Source: Streptomyces lydicus
Lineage (GTDB): Bacteria > Actinomycetota > Actinomycetes > Streptomycetales > Streptomycetaceae
Length of the DNA stretch: 64,000 bases
Direction: 5' to 3'
Assembly: GCF_001729485.1 (NCBI RefSeq)
Contig: NZ_CP017157.1
Location: 1,550,001 to 1,614,000, forward strand
Positions 15,766 through 23,751 of the stretch are shown one piece after another. The translations under genes were made by a program, and so were the position numbers. The notes beneath the pieces are model-generated. The model saw nothing but the letters and a program-made list of their open reading frames with translations. It made no database searches and was not told where the DNA came from. Numbering within the stretch: the first letter of the stretch is position 1; each line of letters starts with the position of its first letter.

Positions 15766-16182
15766 TCAGGAGTCGCTCGGCCGGTAGAAGCGGTGGTAGA
15801 GCTCCACGGCCTCCGCAGGCGGGAAGTTGGGGAGGAAGGTCACGTCGCCGTTCTCCTTGGAGATGGCGACATTGCTGCCCCCGGGCGAGGACGGCGGGGC
15901 GGTGGGGTCCTCCGGGGTCGGCCAGCTCGCGTGCACCAGATAGCCGGCGTCGAACTCGTGGACGAACAGGCCGGTCGGGCCGTCAGGGGAACCGACTTCG
16001 GGGAAGTGCTGCCGGCCGATTTCCAGAGCCTCGTCCTCGTTCGCGGGTACGGGCTTCGGTCCGTCATCCGCGACGCCGACCTGCGGAGGGGTCGGGGGCG
16101 GCGGAGGGGTGGGGGGCGTGGGCGGAGTGGGAGGCGTGGGCGGCTGAGGGGGATTGCTGCCCGTCTGGTCGGAATCGGCCAT
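15766..16182 (-). CDS. Imm35/YrhB-like small immunity protein with Pro-Thr repeat
   Basis: 138 residues. ATG at 16182 is preceded by AAGGAG at 8 bases, so I prefer it to the in-frame start at 16224. Residues 10-33 are a P-P-T tandem repeat. The folded part runs from about 50 to 138: EDEALEIGRQHFPEV, GLFVHEFDAGYLVHASWP, NVAISKENGDVTFLPNFPPAEAVELY. This alpha+beta layout resembles the Imm35 family. It is the first gene of the toxin cluster. As inference, it could protect against one of the two Tox-PL domains while the SUKH-4 proteins protect against another domain. Confidence 0.6.
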   Translation of the reverse strand: MADSDQTGSNPPQPPTPPTPPTPPTPPPPPTPPQVGVADDGPKPVPANEDEALEIGRQHFPEVGSPDGPTGLFVHEFDAGYLVHASWPTPEDPTAPPSSPGGSNVAISKENGDVTFLPNFPPAEAVELYHRFYRPSDS

Positions 16183-16333
16183 GACGTTGTCTCCTTGGGT
16201 GCTGACCTGGTCGGTGCTGGTCAACTTAACTCACGCCCTGGTGGCCTGAATGGTTCGCGTCCGGGACGAAATGACTGCGTACGGCGCGAGCGCCCCGTCC
16301 TCCCCGGCAGGGGCCGGCGTCGAAATGCGCACT

Positions 16334-16388
16334 TCCCCTGCGGCACTCCGCCACTGCCGCACTCCGCCCCTGCGGCACTCCGCCCGGT
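16334..16388. repeat. Short degenerate direct repeats upstream of the immunity gene
   Basis: Between the isomerase-like gene and the Imm35-like gene, CTGCGGCACTCCGCC-type units occur three times (one with CTGCCGCACTCCGCC). This is the boundary between accessory and core-like sequence. No gene is visible in the 246-base gap. Confidence 0.5.
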
Positions 16389-16428
16389 TCATGATGCCGC
16401 CGGCGGCCGGCGGCCGGTGGGTGGGTGT

Positions 16429-17226
16429 TCATTCGAAGTTGACCAGGGACAGCCAGAACTCCAGGAGTTGCTTGTCGCCGGTGATCACGAAGGTCTCCTT
16501 GTCGGCGGGGCGGCGGCCGTAGATGAGCAGCAGGAGGTCGGTCAGGGGGGCGTTGACGGTGACCGCGGCGGGCTCGCGCGTACGGCGCCAGGCGAGGGCG
16601 TCGCCGGTGAGGTCGACGAGCCAGTCGGCGGGCGTCTCGGGCGGGGTGTCCGTGGCGTGGAAGCGGAGGGTGCGGCCGGGGCCGAGGAGTGCGCGCCGGT
16701 CCGGGTGGAAGTCGAGCATTTCCGGGAGCGAGCCGAGCTCCATCCACTCGTCGAGCGCGTCGAGGGCGACCGGCTGCTCCACGGTGAAGCCCGTCCCGAG
16801 GGTCAGGGCCGCATCGGCTCGGTGGATGACCGACTCGTGGGCCATGCGGCGGGCCAGGAAGGCGGTGTTCCCGTGGGGGAGCGGGGTCCAGATCTTGGTG
16901 TCGGGGCCGGCGGCGCGGAGGGCGGCGGCGAGCAGCTCGGCGCCCTCGGTGAGCCAGTCGCCGAACTCGGCCGGGCTCTGGGTCGTGTCGCGGGACAGCA
17001 CGCGCAGGGCGGTCTCGGGCGGGGGCTGGGTCGCCCGGGTCCGTACGATCTCCTCGGCCCAGCGGTAGACCTCGCCCAGATGCCGCAGCAGCTGGGCGAG
17101 GTTCCAGTCCGGACAGGAGGGGACGGTGGCCGTCAGGTCCGTGCCCTCGGTGAGGCAACTCCCCAGCAGCCGGGCCTGGGTGACGATCTCCGAGCAATGC
17201 CCGGCAAAGTCCATGGTGCGGTCCAT
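16429..17226 (-). CDS. Maleylpyruvate isomerase family mycothiol-dependent enzyme
   Basis: 265 residues with ATG at 17226 (a second ATG 4 codons later is possible). The N-terminal DinB-like four-helix domain has TVPSCPDWNLAQLLRHLGEVYRWAEEIV, with the His of LLRHLG in the usual metal-ligand position and further candidate ligands in AHESVIHRADA. The C-terminal part (PAAVTVNAPLTDLLLLIYGRRP) matches the MDMPI C-terminal domain. Members use mycothiol as cofactor for isomerisation or transfer reactions. The substrate is unknown. It is a single gene, convergent with nothing, lying between the toxin locus and the permease. Confidence 0.85.
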   Translation of the reverse strand: MDRTMDFAGHCSEIVTQARLLGSCLTEGTDLTATVPSCPDWNLAQLLRHLGEVYRWAEEIVRTRATQPPPETALRVLSRDTTQSPAEFGDWLTEGAELLAAALRAAGPDTKIWTPLPHGNTAFLARRMAHESVIHRADAALTLGTGFTVEQPVALDALDEWMELGSLPEMLDFHPDRRALLGPGRTLRFHATDTPPETPADWLVDLTGDALAWRRTREPAAVTVNAPLTDLLLLIYGRRPADKETFVITGDKQLLEFWLSLVNFE

Positions 17227-17280
17227 TCCGTCACGGTAAGGGCCGCCACTGACAATGAGCCGTAGGCGCCGCAGGCGTGG

Positions 17281-19218
17281 TCACCGGGCGCCCCCCGCCT
17301 CCAGCCGGAACCGCAGACGGCAGATCGCCGCGTCCGTGTCGCGGCGGACCGCGTGGGCCACGACCGCGCCGCGCTGGTTCTGGAGCAGCCGCTGCCACAG
17401 GTGGGCGGGCTCGGCCTCCGGGATCAGGACGGTGATGCGGGTGCCGGGCCGCCGGGCGGTCAGGTCGGTGACGTAGCCGGCTATCGGGCGGCCGACGGAG
17501 CGGGTGGTGGAGGGCAGTTCGAGGAGCTCGACGCCGGGGTTCCACAGCTCCCAGTCGCGGCGCAGCGCCTCGGTGGCCGGACGGTCCGCGGGGTCGTCGT
17601 ACGTGACGGTGACCGCCACCACCTCGTCGCCCAGGGACACCGCCGCGTTCAGTGCCTCGCGGGTCAGCCGGGACAGGTGCGAGACGGGGACGACGACGAG
17701 GGAGGGCGCGCGGCGCGGGGCCTCGGGTACCCGGCCGAGGCCGAGGCGCTCGCCGATCCGGTCGTAGGCCCGGTGGACGGCCTCGAAACCGAGCACCATC
17801 AGGGGCAGCGCGATGACGATCAGCCAGGCGCCCTCGGTGAACTTGGTGGCGGTGACGACGAGCGCCGAGACACCGGTGAGCACGGCACCGAAGCCGTTCA
17901 GCAGCACCTTGCCGCGCCGGCCGGGGGAGCGCTCCCGGCGCCAGTGCCGGACCATCCCGATCTGGCAGAGGGTGAAGCCGACGAAGACCCCGATGGCGAA
18001 GAGCGGGACGAGGGTGTTGATGTCGCCGCCGGAGAAGACCAGGAGGGCCGCGGCGACGGCGGCGAGAGCCAGCACGCCGTGGCGGTGGACCTGGCGGTCC
18101 GCCTTCAGGCCGAAGACGTGCGGCAGGTAGTTGTCCCGGGCGAGCAGGCCCATCAGGACGGGCAGCCCGCCGAAGGAGGTGTTCGCCGCCAGCGCGAGCA
18201 GGGCCATGGTGGCGAACTGGACCACGTAGAACGCCCCGTTGTGGCCGAGCGAGGCGTCCGCCAGCTGGGCGAGGACGGTGACGCCCGCCACCGGCTGGAG
18301 GTGGAAGCGGCCGATCAGGACGGACAGCCCGATCAGCATCACGCCGAGCAGCGCGCCGAGCGCCACCTCCGTCCGTTGGGCGCGCCGGACGGCCGGCGCC
18401 CGGAAGGACGGCACCGCGTTGGCGACCGCCTCGACGCCGGTCAGCGCCGAGCAGCCGGACGCGAATGCCTTGAGCAGCAGCAGGGCGCCGACGGAGGTGG
18501 CGTGGTGGGCGAGGACGGAGGCGTGCCCGTCGGCGGTGACGGTGGAGGCGGGGGCGTCGCGCAACAGCCCGACGACGACCACCGCCAGGACGGACCCGAT
18601 GAAGACCGCGGTGGGTACGAGGAACGCCTTCGCCGTGTCGACGATCCCCCGCAGGTTGATGCCGGTGATCAGGACCAGGACGGCCAGGCAGAGCGCCACG
18701 CGGTCGCCGTACAGGCCGGGGAAGGCGGAGGTCAGCGCCGCGACGCCGGCCGTCACCGATACGGCGACGTTGAGGACGTAGTCGAGGAGGAGGGAGGCCG
18801 CGGCGACCAGGGCGGTGCGCCGGCCGAGGTGGGCCTTGGCGACCGCGTACGAGCCGCCCCCGTCGGGGAACGCGGCGATCACCTGGCGGTACGAGGCGAC
18901 CAGGACGGTGAGCAGGGCGGCGATGGCGAGGGTGACGGGGAGGGCGAAGCCCAGGCCGTAGCCGCCGGCCGCGGCCAGGACCAGCACGATCGACTCGGGG
19001 CCGTACGCGACGGACGCCATGGCGTCGAGGGAGAGGGCGGCCAGGCCCTGGAGGGCGGTGAGCCGGTGCCGGGCTTCGGCCGGTTCGGCGGCCGGTCCGG
19101 TGCTGGTTTCGGTGGACGTGGCGGAAGAGGCGTTGCTGTGGGGGCGGGTGGTGACCGTGCCGCCGGCGGTATCCGGGGGTTCCTCGGGCCGGCCATCGGG
19201 CTGGGACACCGTCGACAT
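17281..19218 (-). CDS. APC-superfamily permease, KimA-like (probable potassium or amino-acid transporter)
   Basis: 645 residues. The hydrophilic N-terminus of about 45 residues is followed by 11-12 membrane segments, beginning with LTALQGLAALSLDAMASVAYG, where the S-L-D-A-x-[AS]-S-V-A-Y-G motif is typical of the KimA/YdaO branch. The soluble C-terminal domain (from about residue 500) resembles a nucleotide/USP-like domain (SLVVVPVSHLSRLTREAL). KimA of Bacillus is a high-affinity K+/H+ symporter; amino-acid transport is the alternative. The upstream 268 bases hold no gene and no riboswitch I can recognise. Confidence 0.75.
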   Translation of the reverse strand: MSTVSQPDGRPEEPPDTAGGTVTTRPHSNASSATSTETSTGPAAEPAEARHRLTALQGLAALSLDAMASVAYGPESIVLVLAAAGGYGLGFALPVTLAIAALLTVLVASYRQVIAAFPDGGGSYAVAKAHLGRRTALVAAASLLLDYVLNVAVSVTAGVAALTSAFPGLYGDRVALCLAVLVLITGINLRGIVDTAKAFLVPTAVFIGSVLAVVVVGLLRDAPASTVTADGHASVLAHHATSVGALLLLKAFASGCSALTGVEAVANAVPSFRAPAVRRAQRTEVALGALLGVMLIGLSVLIGRFHLQPVAGVTVLAQLADASLGHNGAFYVVQFATMALLALAANTSFGGLPVLMGLLARDNYLPHVFGLKADRQVHRHGVLALAAVAAALLVFSGGDINTLVPLFAIGVFVGFTLCQIGMVRHWRRERSPGRRGKVLLNGFGAVLTGVSALVVTATKFTEGAWLIVIALPLMVLGFEAVHRAYDRIGERLGLGRVPEAPRRAPSLVVVPVSHLSRLTREALNAAVSLGDEVVAVTVTYDDPADRPATEALRRDWELWNPGVELLELPSTTRSVGRPIAGYVTDLTARRPGTRITVLIPEAEPAHLWQRLLQNQRGAVVAHAVRRDTDAAICRLRFRLEAGGAR

Positions 19219-19486
19219 GGTTCGTCGTACCTCCGTACGCCGCTGTGGCGCCGTGCGCCTTGACCCGCTCAGCGTGCGGGTGCGGCGGGCCGCCGCCGGT
19301 CCGTCTTGGCGGCACCTTGGCGGGCGTACGGGGGTTCTTCACGGAGCCTTGACGGGGAGGCGCGGGCACCGCCGCCGAGGCGCCGGCCCCGGCGGCCTCA
19401 CGGGGAGGCGCGGGCGGCGGGCGGCCAGGGCCTCGGCACCGGCGCCCGCCCTACGAGGAGGGGCGGGCGCCGGATCGGGCGTCCCG

Positions 19487-19906
19487 TCACTCGCCTTCCG
19501 CGAGGCGCTTGATGGTCGACAGCCGGCTGTCCCAGGCCGCCGCCAACCCGTCCATCCACCGGGCCGTGACCCCCAGCCGCTCCGGTATGACCCGGTAACG
19601 CGCCTCCCGGCCCTCCCGGTGGCCGGCGACCAGGCCGGCCCGGTCGAGGACACCGAGGTGTTTGACGATCGCCTGACGGCTGACCGGGAGTTCGGCCGCG
19701 AGGACCGTGGCGGTCGCCTCGCCGTGTGCGGCGAGGGCATCGAGTATCCGGCGGCGGGTCGGGTCCGCCAGCGCGGCGAACACCTCCGCCACCGCGTCCG
19801 GACCCGCACCCGCCCCGGCCCCCGCCCCCGAGCCGGCCCCGGGCCCCCGGCCGGAGCCGCCCCCGGGGCCCGCCCCGGCCCCGCCCGTTCGTCCGTCCGT
19901 CGTCAT
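19487..19906 (-). CDS. ArsR-family winged-helix transcriptional regulator
   Basis: 139 residues. The first 37 are a Gly/Ala/Pro tract; the start could be nearer DAVAEVFAALADPTRRR. The winged helix has ADPTRRRILDALAAHGEATATVLAAELPVSRQAIVKHLGVLDRAGLVAGHREGREARYRV. No metal-binding cysteines. Its start overlaps the stop of the SRPBCC gene by ATGA, the common regulator/AHSA1 pair in actinomycetes, although here the SRPBCC gene is first. Probably autoregulates this two-gene unit. Confidence 0.85.
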   Translation of the reverse strand: MTTDGRTGGAGAGPGGGSGRGPGAGSGAGAGAGAGPDAVAEVFAALADPTRRRILDALAAHGEATATVLAAELPVSRQAIVKHLGVLDRAGLVAGHREGREARYRVIPERLGVTARWMDGLAAAWDSRLSTIKRLAEGE

Positions 19907-20406
19907 GCCGGGAGTCGCTCCGTGTACTGCTTGAGCTTCTTCGTCATCTCGGTCCAGCCGCCGGAGTGGCTGTCGTACCCGGCGGTCGAGGCCCGCTCCT
20001 CCGGGATGGCGATCTCCTCGAATCCGGTCTCGACGACGCGCAGCCGGGTGCCGTCGCCGTCCGGGGTGAGGGTGAACTCGACGAGCGTGGAGTTGCCCTC
20101 GACCGCCACCTCACCGGGGTGGGCGCTGGCCCAGCGGTACGAGAAGTGGTGCGGCGGGTCCACCTTCACGATCGTGGTGGGGAACTGGCCGTACTGGCCG
20201 TGATCGAGGTGCATGATGCCGCCGGGCCGCAGGTCGACCGGGGTCGGCTCGCCCTGGCCGAACCACGATCCGACGTGCTCGGGCTCGGTCAGCACCGCCC
20301 AGACCCGTTCCACGGGCGCGTCGATGCTGATCTCCCGCTCGATGCGGTTGCGGTCCTCGGCGTTCTTGCCGGTCTCGCCGGTGCTGGGGGCTCTGTCGGT
20401 GCTCAT
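19903..20406 (-). CDS. SRPBCC (AHSA1-type) domain protein
   Basis: 167 residues with ATG at 20406. IEREISIDAPVERVWAVLTEPEHVGSWFGQGEPTPVDLRPGG is the hallmark beta-strand/helix opening of the START-like AHSA1 fold, followed by HHFSYRWAS, STLVEFTLTPDGDGTRLRVVETGF and a C-terminal long helix (GGWTEMTKKLKQYTERL). It forms an ATGA-overlapping pair with the downstream ArsR regulator. It probably binds a hydrophobic ligand; no enzymatic role can be assigned. Confidence 0.85.
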   Translation of the reverse strand: MSTDRAPSTGETGKNAEDRNRIEREISIDAPVERVWAVLTEPEHVGSWFGQGEPTPVDLRPGGIMHLDHGQYGQFPTTIVKVDPPHHFSYRWASAHPGEVAVEGNSTLVEFTLTPDGDGTRLRVVETGFEEIAIPEERASTAGYDSHSGGWTEMTKKLKQYTERLPA

Positions 20407-20514
20407 GGGGTGTTCCTCCCTGCCGTGCTCTCGCTTCCCTACGTGCTACCCAATGGTTGCACGTAGGGGTGGGAGGTGCAACCCGTCGGTTGCGCATATG
20501 CCCCGTGGGGCCCG

Positions 20515-20949
20515 TCAGCGCGCCCGGCCCGCGCCCCGCGCCGCCTTCCGTTCCGGGCCCCGCACGCGCACCCCGTAGGCCGGGACCGACACCTCCGGAT
20601 CGTCCAGGCAGTCGCCCGTCGTCAGGTCGAAACGCTGCTTGAGCAGCGGCGATGCCACGAACGGGCGGCCCGCCGCCGAGCCGGTGAGCCCCCGGGAGAG
20701 GACCTGCGCGCCGGTGAACGGGTCCCGGTTGCCGATCGCGTGGATCCGGCCGGCCCGGTCCAGGAACAGCGCGGCCTGGCTGCCGTCCGGGAGGAGGGCG
20801 GCGACGCCGCGCCCCGGGGTGAGGTCGTCCGGCCCGCAGACCGCGAGCCACCCGCCGTCAGGGCAGCGGATCTCGACCGTGCCGGTCTTCGGGTGGGCGC
20901 CGGCAACAGCGGCCACACCGGTAGCAGTAGCCGTAGCGGTGATGGTCAT
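20515..20949 (-). CDS. nirD: Nitrite reductase small subunit NirD
   Basis: 144 residues, ATG at 20949 overlapping the nirB stop (ATGA). The Rieske-like fold of NirD is visible: GTVEIRCPDGGWLAVCGPDDLTPGRGVAALLPDG, AALFLDRAGRIHAIGNRDPFTGAQVLSRGL, FVASPLLKQRFDLTTGDCLDDPEVSVPAYGVRV. As in other NirD proteins the [2Fe-2S] ligands of true Rieske domains are absent. It works with NirB in NAD(P)H-dependent six-electron reduction of nitrite to ammonium in the cytoplasm. Translation is probably coupled to nirB. Confidence 0.92.
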   Translation of the reverse strand: MTITATATATGVAAVAGAHPKTGTVEIRCPDGGWLAVCGPDDLTPGRGVAALLPDGSQAALFLDRAGRIHAIGNRDPFTGAQVLSRGLTGSAAGRPFVASPLLKQRFDLTTGDCLDDPEVSVPAYGVRVRGPERKAARGAGRAR

Positions 20950-23564
20950 CAGACGGAGGTCCCTTCCAGGGTGCGTACGGGCAGGGTCGGCCCGGCCAGC
21001 AGCGTCAGGTCCGGTTTGACCTGGTCGCGCTCCGGGACGAAGCGGACCGACGGGTCCGGGGCGCCGGGGGCGTTGACGAAGGAGACGAAGCGGGACAGCC
21101 GCTCGGGGTCGGCGAGCGTCTCGGCCCACTCGTCGCGGTAGTGGGTGACATGGGCGGCCATCAGGGCCTCCAGCTCGTCACACAGTCCGAGGGAGTCGTG
21201 CACGACGACCTCGCGTACGTGGTCGAGGCCGCCCTCGATCCGCTCCAGCCAGGCCGCGGTGCGCTCCAGGCGGTCGGCGGTGCGGATGTAGAACATCAGG
21301 AAGCGGTCGATCAGCCGGATCAGCTCGGCATCGCTCAGGTCCTGGGCGAGCAGGTCCGCGTGGCGCGGGCTGGCGCCGCCGTTCCCGCCGACGTAGAGGT
21401 TCCAGCCGTTCGCCGTGGCGATCACCCCGAAGTCCTTGGACTGGGCCTCCGCGCACTCCCGCGCGCAGCCGGAGACCGCCGACTTCAGCTTGTGCGGGGC
21501 GCGCAGCCCCCGGTAGCGCAGCTCCAGTTCGATCGCCATGCGGACCGAGTCCTGCACGCCGTAGCGGCACCAGGTCTCGCCGACGCACGACTTCACCGTG
21601 CGCAGCGCCTTCCCGTAGGCGTGGCCGGACTCGAAGCCCGCCGCCACCAACCGTTCCCAGATGAGCGGCAGTTGATCGACCCGGGCGCCGAACAGGTCGA
21701 TCCGCTGGCCGCCTGTGATCTTGGTGTAGAGGCCGAAGTCGCGTGCCACCTCGCCGATGACGATGAGCTTCTCCGGGGTGATCTCGCCGCCCGGGATGCG
21801 GGGGACGATCGAATAGGAGCCGTTCTTCTGCAGGTTGGCGAGGAAGTGGTCGTTGGTGTCCTGGAGCGCCGCCTGCTCCCCGTGCAGGACGTAGCCGTCG
21901 GCACCGACCGCCGGGGCGAGTGAGGCGATCACCGAACCGATCGCGGGCTTGCAGACCTCGCAGCCCTCGCCGCCGCGCGCCTCCTCCCGGCCGTGCGCGT
22001 CCAGCAGCTCGGCGTAGGAGGCGATCCGGCGGACCCGGACGATCTCGTACAGCTCGGCGCGGGTGTGCGGGAAGCAGGCGCACAGGCCCTGCTCGCCGCT
22101 GTCCGGCAGCAGCTTGCCGATCATCTTGACGCAACTGCCGCACCCGGTGCCGGCCTTGGTGCACCGCTTCACCTCCGGCAGCGTCTCGCAGCTCTGGATG
22201 GCGTCCTTGGTGACGTTGTGGCAGCTGCAGATCACTGCGTCGCCGGGCAGCGCCTCCGGGCCGAGCGCGGCGGGCGCGCCCGCACCGGCCGGCAGCACCA
22301 GCTGCTCGGGCGCCACCGGGGGCACGCTGCCGGTCAGCGGCCGCAGCATGCCGTACGAGTCGGCGTCGCCGACCAGCACCCCGCCCAGCAGCTCGCCGTC
22401 GGCGCCGATCACCAGCTTCTTGTAGACCCCGCTGCGGGCATCGGAGTACACCACGTCCAGGCAGCCGTCGGTGGCGCCGTGCGCATCGCCGAAGGAGGCG
22501 ACGTCCACCCCCAGCAGCTTGAGCTTGGTGGACAGATCGGCTCCGGTGAAGCCGGGCTGCTGCCGGTCGCCGTCCGGGCCGCCGCCCGCCGCGTCGTCCA
22601 GTTGGTCGGCGACCGCGGCGGCCACCACCCGGGCCATGTCGTAGCCCGGCGCGACCAGCCCGTAGACCCGGCCGTCGGCGGCCAGTGCGCACTCGCCGAT
22701 CGCGTACACCGCCGGGTCATCGGTACGGCACTGCGCGTCGACGACGATGCCGCCGCGCTGTCCGACCGGCAGTCCGCACTCCCGGGCGAGCTGGTCGCGG
22801 GGGCGGACGCCTGCCGAGAAGACGACCAGATCGGTTTCGATGCGGGAGTCGTCGGACAGTCCCATGGCGGTCACCGCCCCGGCCCCGTCCGCGACGATCT
22901 CCGTGCCGCCGACGCCGGTGTGCACCTCCAGGCCCATCTCCTCGACCGTACGGCGCAGGGCCCGGCCGCCGCCCTCGTCGACCTGGAGGGCCATCAGCCG
23001 CGGCGCGAACTCCACGATGTGGGTGCGCAGTCCGAGCCCCTTGAGCGCGCCCGCCGCCTCCAGCCCGAGCAGCCCGCCGCCGACCACGACACCGGTGCGG
23101 GCGTGCTCGGCGTACTCCTCGATGGCCAGCAGGTCCTCGATGGTGCGGTAGACGAAGCAGCCCGTGCTGTCGCTGCCCGGCACCGGCGGCACGAACGGGT
23201 ACGAGCCGGTGGCCAGCACCAGGGCGTCGTAGCGGACGGTCAGGCCGGAGCGGGCGGTGACCGTGCGGGTGGTGCGGTCGATGGCGGTGGCCGGGTCGCC
23301 GAGGTGCAGCTCGATGCCGTGCCGGGCCAGGAAGTCCGGGTCGACGAGACTCAGCTCGTCCGGCGTCCGACCGGCGAAGTAGGAGGTCAGCTGGACCCGG
23401 TCATAGGCCGGCCGGGGTTCTTCACACAGCACGACCACCCGCGCCCGCCCGGTGACGCCGCGATCGGCCAGCTCCTCCAGGAAGCGCTGGCCGACCATGC
23501 CGTGGCCTATGAGGACGAGGGTCGGGGTGGCGGCGGTGTCGGGGTGCGGGTGTGTGGTGGTCAT
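20949..23564 (-). CDS. nirB: Nitrite reductase [NAD(P)H] large subunit NirB
   Basis: 871 residues. The N-terminal FAD/NAD(P) reductase domain runs from LVLIGHGMVGQRFLEEL to about residue 400, with VVGGGLLGLEAAGALKGLG. A BFD-type [2Fe-2S] domain has ICSCHNVTKDAI and TGCGSC. The sulfite/nitrite reductase ferredoxin-like and 4Fe-4S/siroheme domains carry CVGETWCRYG and SGCARECAEAQSKDFG, giving the C-x5-C and C-x3-C cluster ligands. This is the catalytic subunit of assimilatory nitrite reductase. It needs siroheme; a chelatase for that pathway lies at 42.9 kb. A four-element GlnR-like box sits at 23588-23625. Confidence 0.94.
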   Translation of the reverse strand: MTTTHPHPDTAATPTLVLIGHGMVGQRFLEELADRGVTGRARVVVLCEEPRPAYDRVQLTSYFAGRTPDELSLVDPDFLARHGIELHLGDPATAIDRTTRTVTARSGLTVRYDALVLATGSYPFVPPVPGSDSTGCFVYRTIEDLLAIEEYAEHARTGVVVGGGLLGLEAAGALKGLGLRTHIVEFAPRLMALQVDEGGGRALRRTVEEMGLEVHTGVGGTEIVADGAGAVTAMGLSDDSRIETDLVVFSAGVRPRDQLARECGLPVGQRGGIVVDAQCRTDDPAVYAIGECALAADGRVYGLVAPGYDMARVVAAAVADQLDDAAGGGPDGDRQQPGFTGADLSTKLKLLGVDVASFGDAHGATDGCLDVVYSDARSGVYKKLVIGADGELLGGVLVGDADSYGMLRPLTGSVPPVAPEQLVLPAGAGAPAALGPEALPGDAVICSCHNVTKDAIQSCETLPEVKRCTKAGTGCGSCVKMIGKLLPDSGEQGLCACFPHTRAELYEIVRVRRIASYAELLDAHGREEARGGEGCEVCKPAIGSVIASLAPAVGADGYVLHGEQAALQDTNDHFLANLQKNGSYSIVPRIPGGEITPEKLIVIGEVARDFGLYTKITGGQRIDLFGARVDQLPLIWERLVAAGFESGHAYGKALRTVKSCVGETWCRYGVQDSVRMAIELELRYRGLRAPHKLKSAVSGCARECAEAQSKDFGVIATANGWNLYVGGNGGASPRHADLLAQDLSDAELIRLIDRFLMFYIRTADRLERTAAWLERIEGGLDHVREVVVHDSLGLCDELEALMAAHVTHYRDEWAETLADPERLSRFVSFVNAPGAPDPSVRFVPERDQVKPDLTLLAGPTLPVRTLEGTSV

Positions 23565-23587
23565 GTGCGTCAGCGTGCGGCCCGGCT

Positions 23588-23625
23588 GTTACCCGCCCGC
23601 ATCTGTGCTGTTTCCCGGGCGGAAC
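23588..23625 (-). promoter_or_regulatory. Candidate GlnR box upstream of nirB
   Basis: On the minus strand four pentamers occur with exact 6-base spacers: GTTCC-n6-GAAAC-n6-GATGC-n6-GTAAC. The known GlnR consensus is gTnAC-n6-GaAAC repeated. Two elements match well (GAAAC, GTAAC) and two partly. The block ends 24 bases before the nirB start codon. Confidence 0.45.
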
Positions 23626-23670
23626 GCTGCCCTCAGTGCGCGGGCGGCGGGTGTGTGAGGGTTGCGGCCC

Positions 23671-23734
23671 CCGGGACCGGCCCCCGGTCCGCGTCCGCCC
23701 CGGGACCGGCCCCCGGTCCGCGCCCGCCCCGGGA
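23671..23734. repeat. 29-bp tandem repeat with internal hairpins upstream of the histidine kinase
   Basis: Two full 29-base units plus a 6-base remnant (starts 23671, 23700, 23729). Each contains GGACCG-GCCCC-CGGTCC, a perfect 6-bp-arm inverted repeat. The repeat ends 17 bases before the kinase GTG start. Confidence 0.7.
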
Positions 23735-23751
23735 CGCCCTACCGTGATCCC

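Noticed and set aside
15159..16182. A type VII secretion core locus
   Set aside because: Only a WXG100 partner and toxin are present; no EccB, EccC, EccD or mycosin gene is in the window.
1..16200. Integrative element or prophage boundaries around the toxin locus
   Set aside because: No integrase, transposase, tRNA-end direct repeat or phage gene is visible, and the left edge lies outside the window.
16226..17197. 323-residue minus-strand ORF over the isomerase-like gene
   Set aside because: Arg/Pro/His-rich out-of-frame reading; the DinB/MDMPI frame is the real one.
17231..19369. 712-residue Arg/Pro-rich ORF over the permease gene, and a 636-residue ORF on the opposite strand
   Set aside because: Out-of-frame shadows of the APC permease, which shows clear membrane helices in its own frame.
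19219..19486. A c-di-AMP (ydaO) riboswitch before the KimA-like permease
   Set aside because: I could not fold or match the conserved ydaO core; the region is merely GC-rich.
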